Shown here: one piece after another, positions 35,757 to 43,700 of the stretch
How the letters are laid out: each line of letters starts with the position of its first letter
How positions within the stretch are numbered: the stretch's first letter is position 1
Notes under the pieces: generated by a model
Databases searched by the model: none
What the model was told of the DNA's origin: nothing
The model's input: only the letters and a program-made list of their open reading frames with translations
Assembly: GCA_022791495.1 (NCBI GenBank)
Contig: JAAVZE010000101.1
Span: 1 to 53,105 of the forward strand
Origin: Eubacterium sp.
GTDB taxonomy: Bacteria; Bacillota; Clostridia; Lachnospirales; Lachnospiraceae
Reading direction: 5' to 3'
DNA length: 53,105 bases
Made by a program: the position numbers and the translations under genes

Positions 35757-36007
35757 TGGGGGGATGAAAAAGATGCAATTTTATATGATATGGCAAATGC
35801 GCAAAATTCTTACGATATTTAATGGCCGTAGCAATATATTGGATTTCGGAACACAATGAGTTTCTAAATATCCGTTATCCGGATGCTTTTCTTTTGATAA
35901 ATCACCAAACCTTAAATATTATAATTTCTTCATTGAAAAAAACGTCGTTTTATGCTACTATTTTTTCATATATCTGTTACTGTAGACAGGAATAGGAGAC
36001 AACCACT

Positions 36008-36664
36008 ATGAAACCAATATTGACGATAGATAGTCTTATTAAAACTGCGAGTCGTTTCTGTGAGATTGAAAGTATAAAAAACCATAGAGAACTTATTGGT
36101 GTTACAGATGGGAAAGCTGTTGGAACATATGTTGAACATAAATTTCAGAGTTTTCTCCATTCACAGTATATTGTTGAGATAGGAAGTAGCGCGAAGGGGA
36201 TTGATTTACCTGGTATAGATATTCAGACAGATATAAAGGTTACTTCAATCACGCAGCCACAATCAAGTTGTCCGTTTAAAAATGCTCGTCAAAAGATTTT
36301 TGGGTTAGGTTATAATCTTTTGGTTTTTGTTTATGACAAACGGGATACAAGCGATGCTTGCATGTTGCATTTTACGCATTGTACATTTATCCATAAGGAA
36401 AGGACTGCTGATTTTACTATCACTAAACGCTTGCGTGAAATGGTATATGATGGAGCAAACAGGGAAGATATTATTGGATTTTTGCAGGATAGAAATGTTC
36501 CTGGTGACGAAATAGTCTATAATGACCTCGCCAATGAAATACTTGACAATCCTCCGAATCAAGGATATCTAACCATAAGTAACGCATTGCAATGGCGGTT
36601 GCAGTACGCAAGAGTTATTGTGTTAGATAACAGCGTTCAAGGGGTTGTTAATTATGAGTGGTAA
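36008..36664 (+). CDS. Type II restriction endonuclease, PD-(D/E)XK fold
   Basis: A 218-residue soluble protein. The segment KGIDLPGIDIQTDIKVTS fits the PD-(D/E)XK nuclease active site with Asp, then D-I-K; GTYVEHKFQSFL upstream supplies the conserved helix glutamate, and QPQSSCPFKNARQKIFG and YNLLVFVYDK strands follow. It overlaps by 11 bases with an adenine methyltransferase gene, the standard arrangement of a type II pair. Its base composition is clearly lower in GC than the genes before 35.7 kb, which suggests horizontal gain. Recognition sequence unknown. The start follows AATAGGAG at about nine bases. Confidence 0.85.
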   Translation: MKPILTIDSLIKTASRFCEIESIKNHRELIGVTDGKAVGTYVEHKFQSFLHSQYIVEIGSSAKGIDLPGIDIQTDIKVTSITQPQSSCPFKNARQKIFGLGYNLLVFVYDKRDTSDACMLHFTHCTFIHKERTADFTITKRLREMVYDGANREDIIGFLQDRNVPGDEIVYNDLANEILDNPPNQGYLTISNALQWRLQYARVIVLDNSVQGVVNYEW

Positions 36665-38174
36665 GCGTGAATATGGTGATTATCAAACTCCGTTTGATTT
36701 CGCAGAAAGAGTATGCCATTATTTGAAAGATTGCCGCCACATTAAACCATCTGCAATAGTTGAACCTACTTGCGGAATGGGTCATTTCTTAAAAAGCAGC
36801 CTTTTATTTGGTGCAAACGAATATTATGGGATAGAGATAAACCCACAATATTGTGAGTATTGTAAAAAATTTGTAAATAGTGACAAGGTAAAAATCGTTA
36901 ATACAGATTTTTTTACATTTTCTTCAAAGTCCTTGATAAAAGACAAACGGCAAGTTCTTGTTATTGGCAATCCCCCATGGGTAACTAATAGCACGTTGTC
37001 TGCCCTTGGTTCTGAAAATATACCAATAAAAGCAAATTTCAAAGGTTTAAAAGGCATTGATGCTATAACAGGTGCAAGTAATTTTGATATTTGTGAATAT
37101 ATTATTTTACAATTAATTAATGAATATAAAGATACTAATACAGTTATTGCTATGCTCTGTAAAACATCTGTTGCAAGAAACGTGTTTAAAGAATTGAAAA
37201 GGAATTACATTGCTTTCTCATCGTGTGATATTTTGGAATTTGATGCTGCAAAAGTATTTGCTATAGGTGCAAGTGCTTGTGTACTGGTTGTTCAACTTAT
37301 AGACAACTTCATTTCACAAGATGTTTGCAATGTCTATGATTTTGATTATCCTCAAAAAATTAAATCACAATTCGGATATTCAAATGGGCAATTTTATAGC
37401 AATTTAGGCGTAGAAATAGAAAATTTTTCTGGGAGATGTTGTTTTGAATGGCGGCAAGGGGTTAAGCATGACTGTTCAAAAATAATGGAACTTACTATGT
37501 ATAATGGAATGCTTCAAAATGGAAGAAAAGAAAGTGTTCAGATTGAAGATGATATTGTTTTTCCTTTAATTAAAAGTAGTATGTTCAAGGCACCTATTAT
37601 TCATACCTTTTCAAAATATGTTATTGTAACGCAAAGGAAGGCTCGTGAAGAAACAGAACATCTTGAACAAGAGGTGCCAAAAACATGGGGGTATCTTAAT
37701 GAGAATAAAGAATTTTTCGAGAATAGAAAAAGTTCAATTTATCGTGGTGCCCCTCCGTTTTCTATGTTTGGTGTAGGCAATTATTCATATTCAAAATATA
37801 AAGTAGGGGTTAGTGGTTTTTACAAGAAACCTCTATTCTCCGTACTATATTCAAATGACAATAAGCCTGTTATGACAGATGACACAAGCTATTTTATTTG
37901 CTTTGACAGCTATGATATGGCATATGTTGCCATGCTTTTGCTAAATTCTAAAAAAGTTCAGCGTTTTCTTACGAGCATAGCATTTTTGGATGCTAAAAGA
38001 CCATATACAAAGAAAGTCCTTGAACGCATTGATTTTGATAAAATTGTTAATACTTTGACATTAAATGAACTGACTGCGACAGAAAATGATTTAAACCTCT
38101 CAAATTATGTTACTTTACCTATGTATGATGCTTTTAAGTCATTACTTGGTATGGGACAAATGAGTTTTACTTAA
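36654..38174 (+). CDS. Adenine-specific DNA methyltransferase
   Basis: A 506-residue N6-adenine methyltransferase. Motif I for S-adenosylmethionine is in AIVEPTCGMGHFLKSSL, and the catalytic NPPW is in VLVIGNPPWVTNS. The C-terminal ~250 residues form the target-recognition region and resemble TaqI/Eco57I-class enzymes. The ATG at 36654 lies within the end of the endonuclease gene; a TTG three codons earlier is possible. It should methylate the same site the upstream endonuclease cuts, protecting host DNA. Low GC content like its partner. No terminator with a clear stem follows; a weak hairpin lies at about 38183-38205. Confidence 0.93.
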   Translation: MSGKREYGDYQTPFDFAERVCHYLKDCRHIKPSAIVEPTCGMGHFLKSSLLFGANEYYGIEINPQYCEYCKKFVNSDKVKIVNTDFFTFSSKSLIKDKRQVLVIGNPPWVTNSTLSALGSENIPIKANFKGLKGIDAITGASNFDICEYIILQLINEYKDTNTVIAMLCKTSVARNVFKELKRNYIAFSSCDILEFDAAKVFAIGASACVLVVQLIDNFISQDVCNVYDFDYPQKIKSQFGYSNGQFYSNLGVEIENFSGRCCFEWRQGVKHDCSKIMELTMYNGMLQNGRKESVQIEDDIVFPLIKSSMFKAPIIHTFSKYVIVTQRKAREETEHLEQEVPKTWGYLNENKEFFENRKSSIYRGAPPFSMFGVGNYSYSKYKVGVSGFYKKPLFSVLYSNDNKPVMTDDTSYFICFDSYDMAYVAMLLLNSKKVQRFLTSIAFLDAKRPYTKKVLERIDFDKIVNTLTLNELTATENDLNLSNYVTLPMYDAFKSLLGMGQMSFT

Positions 38175-38291
38175 AAAACAATGGCAAGCATATAATATGC
38201 CTGCCGTTTGTAATGTATAGCAGTTCATCACGCTATGTTCTGCGCTTACTATATTTCAGTTTTCTTTTACTCCGTTTTCTTTAAGATTAAG

Positions 38292-39302
38292 TTACGAAAT
38301 AAATTTCATCCGGGTATCTTCGCGAAACTTTCTGCGTGATGGATTTCCCTCAACCCTGTAAATTCTTCGGTTTCTGATATCGTAAATAACAGACCATACG
38401 GTATCTGCCCCCGTGTTTCTGTCATACTGGCACATAAAGCCATATTTGCCCGATAGAATATTCTTTGCTAAATCAATGGAAAAAGATTTTTTGTTTTCCT
38501 TTAGTGCATGGCAGGAAGTTAAATATCTTTCATCGGAATGCCAGTTATCTATTTTGTGGTTATTATATTCTTTCATTTGAGGCGAAACAAAAGCATTTGC
38601 CGCCACAACAAAGCCGTCATGCTCTGTTCCCTGTATTACTTCAACATGCCTGCAGTTACATTCTATTACAGCAAAATTTCCAATGCTGTCCATAACGGTA
38701 AGCGTTTGCTGTGAAGCAATGGGTAACACATTCAGGCGTTCAATCACTTCATCAGTAGTTCTGCATTTTTCTAATAAATAACGTACCAGCATGCCTGAGT
38801 TAAATCCTGCTCCCGTAATTTTGGGGTATACAAATGTAAGGCCAATTGCCAGGCCATATTCATTTATCCCATCTTCCATTTCTATAAATGCGGTAGTATT
38901 TCCGTTAAAGCGATATCCCCCGTCTAATTGATACAGACAGTTCATGTACAGTTTTTCCAATTCAACCAGAAAATCACTGTTTCTGCCAAAAATAAGATGG
39001 TCTTTATCTTTCAATGCAAAACAGGTGCAATGGTTTTGAAACTCAAAGCAATACATACTTAACAGAAAAGTGCAGAAATCTTCATACCTGCCTTTTTGTC
39101 CATCTGCCAGTCCATGAATTTCCCCTAAGACTTCGGGATAATATTTTTCGTAAATGGGCAGACATTCTTTTGCAAATTTCTCCCGTTCTCCTGTTATGTT
39201 AAAGGTGGGATTCTGGGCTATGTTTTTTCCGTTTCGGTATAACATGTTTCCCCAATGGCAGCCAGCTTCATAATGGCTTCTCCTAAATCGTCCATGAAAC
39301 AT
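38292..39302 (-). CDS. C45-family amidohydrolase (Ntn hydrolase, acyltransferase-like)
   Basis: A 336-residue protein of the C45/linear amide C-N hydrolase group, related to penicillin acyltransferase. After self-cleavage the nucleophile would be Cys92 in HCTCFALKDKDHLIFGRNSDF-like context; the GRNSDF motif and EYGLAIGLTF and GNFAVIECN strands follow. In the gut such enzymes cut N-acyl amides, including conjugated bile acids or acyl amino acids, but the substrate here cannot be told. No signal peptide. GGAGG is nine bases upstream. A decayed second copy lies at 48421-48957. Confidence 0.85.
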   Translation of the reverse strand: MFHGRFRRSHYEAGCHWGNMLYRNGKNIAQNPTFNITGEREKFAKECLPIYEKYYPEVLGEIHGLADGQKGRYEDFCTFLLSMYCFEFQNHCTCFALKDKDHLIFGRNSDFLVELEKLYMNCLYQLDGGYRFNGNTTAFIEMEDGINEYGLAIGLTFVYPKITGAGFNSGMLVRYLLEKCRTTDEVIERLNVLPIASQQTLTVMDSIGNFAVIECNCRHVEVIQGTEHDGFVVAANAFVSPQMKEYNNHKIDNWHSDERYLTSCHALKENKKSFSIDLAKNILSGKYGFMCQYDRNTGADTVWSVIYDIRNRRIYRVEGNPSRRKFREDTRMKFIS

Positions 39303-39583
39303 TTTCTTTATGCCTCCTGTGTTTTAGAGGGATTTTCCCCTGCTATTTTTTGAGTAGGCGCCTGCTCTAATTAAATGCTAACAGAATAAAAAATTTAAGT
39401 CAATGAAATAAAAAACGCTATGATGCTGTTGCTATTGAAGCCTTTGACAGTTAGGGGGGAAACCATAAGCAATACCACAAGGAAAAAGCTGTTGCGTGTC
39501 AGCGAGCTGGATGAAAAATCAGATACGTATACTATGTATATTTGAAGTAAAGTTATTTTGCCCCACAACATAAATCCACATGC
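39303..39583. other. Gap between the C45 gene and a MerR gene
   Basis: AT-rich. A short frame near 39460-39540 (SNTTRKKLLRVSELDEKSD) has no ribosome binding site and looks like a remnant, perhaps of a mobilisation gene. Nothing else seen. Confidence 0.3.
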
Positions 39584-40393
39584 TCATTCCACCGGCAGGG
39601 CAATTCTTGAACAGTAGCGTCTTTCCTCGATATTGCGTCCGGTGGCGGGTGCGACGATGCCAATGCCTCTTACATGTCCTGCAGGCTTCAGTCCCCGCTT
39701 TTTGATTTCTTCTCCCAGGAGCAGATAAGCTGCGTCCAATCGCTCGTAGCTGCCGTAATATAAAAGGGACAGGACCTTGCAGGCAGGAAAGCGGACTATA
39801 TTCTCAGCTGCTGGGATGTTTTCCGGTATAACAGGGACACAGCAGGTTTTCATAAACGGTTCTTTGGTAAGATAACCTTCCAGGTAATCCGTGCGCTCGT
39901 TGATATTAAAAAATGGTTCTCCTGAAATGACAAGACCTTTTTCTATACATTCCTCATACGCTTCTGCCATTATGTCATAGGTGTCTTGTGCTGTAAGTCC
40001 AAGTCCGCTTTTCGTATAGCACGTTACCGGCGGCAGATGGAGAATCTGCAGGGATGTTTCCTGCTCTTTCTGGGCAAACAGGCGCATTTCTTCTAAAAGT
40101 CTCTGCATGAGCTGCAGCCGGTCTTCCAATGTACTTAACAGGGCGTCGCAGTTGCCGTTTGCGCCATAGTAAGCCTGTATCTCTTCATTAGTAAACCCCA
40201 TCGTCTGAAATTTTAATATCTGTGTACAGGAGGACACATTGAATTTATCATAATACCGCCGTCCGCTTTTCGGATTCGTATAGGCCGGTTTGATTAAGCC
40301 CCTTTCTTCCATGCGCAGAAGCGTACTGCGTGATATGCCGCAGGCTTTCGCTGCCTGTGATATGGTAAACAGTCGGTTGCTTTTGTCATTCAT
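39584..40393 (-). CDS. MerR-family regulator with GyrI-like effector domain
   Basis: A 269-residue regulator. Residues ~8-75 form the MerR helix-turn-helix and wing (TISQAAKACGISRSTLLRME, then YYDKFNVSSCTQILKFQTMG), a short coiled coil follows at ~80-115, and ~130-265 is a GyrI-like small-molecule-binding domain (EPFFNINERTDYLEGYLTKEP, VLSLLYYGSYERLDAAYLLL). This is the BltR/multidrug-sensor layout. It points away from the giant secreted protein gene, from which 318 bases separate it. Target and ligand unknown. Confidence 0.9.
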   Translation of the reverse strand: MNDKSNRLFTISQAAKACGISRSTLLRMEERGLIKPAYTNPKSGRRYYDKFNVSSCTQILKFQTMGFTNEEIQAYYGANGNCDALLSTLEDRLQLMQRLLEEMRLFAQKEQETSLQILHLPPVTCYTKSGLGLTAQDTYDIMAEAYEECIEKGLVISGEPFFNINERTDYLEGYLTKEPFMKTCCVPVIPENIPAAENIVRFPACKVLSLLYYGSYERLDAAYLLLGEEIKKRGLKPAGHVRGIGIVAPATGRNIEERRYCSRIALPVE

Positions 40394-40711
40394 GTTGTCG
40401 TATCTCCTTGTAAAATATAATTTTACTTAAAAATCTGAAAAACACTTGATTCGTTCATGGGTGGACATGTTATTATATTAAATATATTAGGCATAAATTT
40501 GGTTTTTGTCAACCAAATATTTTGCGGTATTTTAGCAGGTAACTTTGTATGGATAGCGGTTTTGTGTCGTGTTTGTGGGACGTGGTGTTGTTTGAATGTT
40601 ATCTCTAAGGGAGAATTATCATATAGAGTATTTTTTTGAAAAGGACGAATGTAAATGTTTCCGGAATGGAGGATTAAATTGAAAAAATGTAAGAAATGGA
40701 GGGAAAGGAAA
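40394..40711. promoter_or_regulatory. Intergenic control region between MerR and the giant secreted protein gene
   Basis: The main feature is a perfect palindrome ATTTGGTT-TTTGTC-AACCAAAT (40497-40518), a likely operator. Inside it TTGTCA (40506-40511) lies 16 bases before TATTTT, a possible promoter reading into the secreted-protein gene. A 60-codon open frame from 40457 has no ribosome binding site and is hydrophobic by chance. Confidence 0.45.
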
Positions 40712-43700
40712 ATGAAAAACAGTTTTATGCGTACAGGATTTTACAAAAGTGTTGTCGGCCTTGTGATGATTTTTGCACTGGTATGTACAAACTTAAGCGG
40801 TGGTGCGGTTGTGAGCAGGGCGGCAACTCCGTCTCCGGGCAGTGTCATAACTTCCAACCAGGACTGGGGGGAGCAGACACTGCAGGCAGGAACCTATACG
40901 ATTAACCCGGGCGTGACGGTGACGGTATCAGGAAGACTTACAGTCAGTGGAACTGTCACGATAAAAGGAGGGGGAAAGCTGGTAAGAAGCGGTAGTTATA
41001 AGGGAAAGGATAAAGACTCTTCTTCCAGCAGTATATTTTATTTATCAGGTGGAACACTGAATCTGGAAAATATTACGGTAGATGGCGGCAATGTAGCAGC
41101 TTATGGTGTCGCTGTGTATATAGATTCAGGTACTGTAAACATGAAAACCGATGCCGTCGTTGAAAACAATATCAATATGAATACGAATACAACCGGCGCT
41201 AATGCGGCAGGAGGTATTTATTGTGGGAAAAACGGAACATTAAATATAGACGGTGGGACGATTCGGAACTGTCGTACAAGTGAAGTAGTGGGAAGTGATG
41301 CGTATGAGCATGCAGGGGGGGGAATTTATCTCAAGGGAACCTGTAACATGACCAGTGGAAATATCACGGGAAATAAAGCGTCGAATGGCGGCGGCATCTA
41401 TCTGGCTTCTACTGATGCGGTATTACGCTTGTCAGGGGGTGTGATTTCGGGCAATTCTGCTGCTGGAGCCGGTTCTGGGATTTATTATTCTACTCTGAAT
41501 GCTGCCACAAGTAAAGTATATATTGGTGGAATGGCAAATGTAAAGGATATCATTTATCTGGATAATAACAATGGAGAATTGTTCCCCTATATTACTTCTG
41601 TGATTCGTTATCCAGTCACGTTGAGCTGTAGTTCCAGAGACGAGGGAAGAGTTTTGGCAGGTGGCGGTGACGGCTATATACTTACCAGTGTGGATGCCAG
41701 CAAGATTTCTATGACAGGAACGACGTTATATTCCAGATTGGACAAGACGAGTAACCAGATCTATCTGAGTAAGACAGAGGAACCGGAGGCAATGTGGCAG
41801 GAGAGTGCCGGTGGTGCGTGGAAGCAGGGGAGATTTACGGCGGCGCTGACAAATGTTTATGACGGTGGTACGATCAAGCTTTTGACAGCGGTTGTCATTA
41901 CGGAAAAGGCGGAGATTACAAAGGCAGTTACCATTACCAGTAACGATGCCTCTGCCCCCTGTGTTATGACAAGGATGCCTCTTGGACAGTGGGGAAACAT
42001 AACGATAAATGGTGGTAGTTTAACGCTGAAAAATGTGATTTATGACGGAAACCGCGATTGGATACAGGGAACAGAAGATGCTAAAAAGCAGTCACTGATA
42101 AAGGTCGGAAATAACGCCGCTGATACAGGAGCCAGCCTGACGCTGGGGAATGGTGCAGTCGTCCGGGACGGTTATAAATCGAGTGGCTCTGGTGTGTTCG
42201 CCGTATATGGAACGATGATAATAAATGACGGTGCCGTTATAGAAAACTGTGAAGTGACAGGTACCGGTGGAGGTATCTGGATAAGCCAGGACGGTACTTT
42301 CACGATGAATGGAGGAACGATTCGCAGATGTAAGGCAGGTGGCGGCGGTTCAGCTATTTCTGTTGATGGGACATGTACCTTAAGGGGAGGTAGCATTACG
42401 GGAAATGTAGATTCGGAAAAGAACTGTGCTGTCTATCTGCGAAAAAATAATTGCGGTGATCTGACCATGGGAGGCATTACGATTGCCGACAATGAGTACA
42501 GTGTTTATAATGAAGACAAGGATGATGACAGGGGCATCTCTGTCACAGGTGATTCTACGCTTTCAGGTAGTATTTATACAATGGATGCTATTATTGCATC
42601 GGACAAAGCCGTGAGCAGCCTGACAAAAACGTATGAGATTATGTGGGCGGCTTCTCCGGTACCGGGAACGATTGTAGTGAAAGGAAGTAAGGATACACAG
42701 CATTATCGTTTGGCGAATACCGGCTATGGACTGAATCCAGCAGGTGATGGGAGCAGTAACCTTGTTGTGGCACAGAAATATAACGTGTCATTTAATAAAA
42801 ACGGAGGGAGCGGCACCGCTTCTGACATAGAAGTAATCTGTGGGGGAACTTATGGAACGCTCCCCAGTTTGACAAGGACAGGTTATACATTTGATGGTTG
42901 GTATACGGCAGTAACAGGCGGCAGTCAGATAACGGCACAGACAACTGTGACTGCCACAGCGGCACATACACTTTATGCTCATTGGACGGCAAACACTTAT
43001 ACGGTAACGTACAATAAAGACGGGGGAATAATTGCAAATGAAAACAAATATAAAAGCTATACATATGGTACAGGTCTGACGTTGCCGACACCGACAAAGA
43101 CGGGTTATACGTTTGCCGGCTGGTATACAAGTGCTGGCTTTTCCGGGTCAAAGCAGACAAGTATTTCAGGAACAGCCACCGGAAACAAGACGTATTATGC
43201 GAAGTGGAATCCTGCCACATATAAGATTACATATATCCTGGATGGCGGAACGGTCACAGGCAATCCGGCGGGCTACACGATTGAAAGCAGTGCCATTACC
43301 TTAAAGAATCCGACGAAAAAGGGTTATACCTTTACCGGATGGAGTGGAACGGATTTAACGGGCAGCAACAATATGACCGTTGCCATTGCGGCAGGAAGTA
43401 CGGGAGAACGTACCTTTACCGCACATTGGGCGGTGGGAGGGTATACAGTTACGCTGCATACAAACGGAGGCAGCGGCGGTACAGAGTTATCTTCCTATAA
43501 CTATGGAACAGGGGCAGTCCTGCCGACGAACTGGACAAAAACAGGCTATACCTTTTCAGGCTGGTATGACAATGAGGGTTGTAGCGGAACAGCAGTGACG
43601 AATATAACAGCCACGGATACCGGAAATAAGGAATATTGGGCAAAGTGGACGGACAATATTGCTCCAGTCATCGGTTCGCTGCAATACAGCTATCAGCCGG

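Noticed and set aside
35764-35859. Short open frame after the tyrosine recombinase
   Set aside because: Only ~31 codons with no family signal and a weak translation site; more likely noncoding.
40457-40639. 60-codon hydrophobic open frame before the giant secreted gene
   Set aside because: AT-rich control region containing a palindrome; no ribosome binding site.
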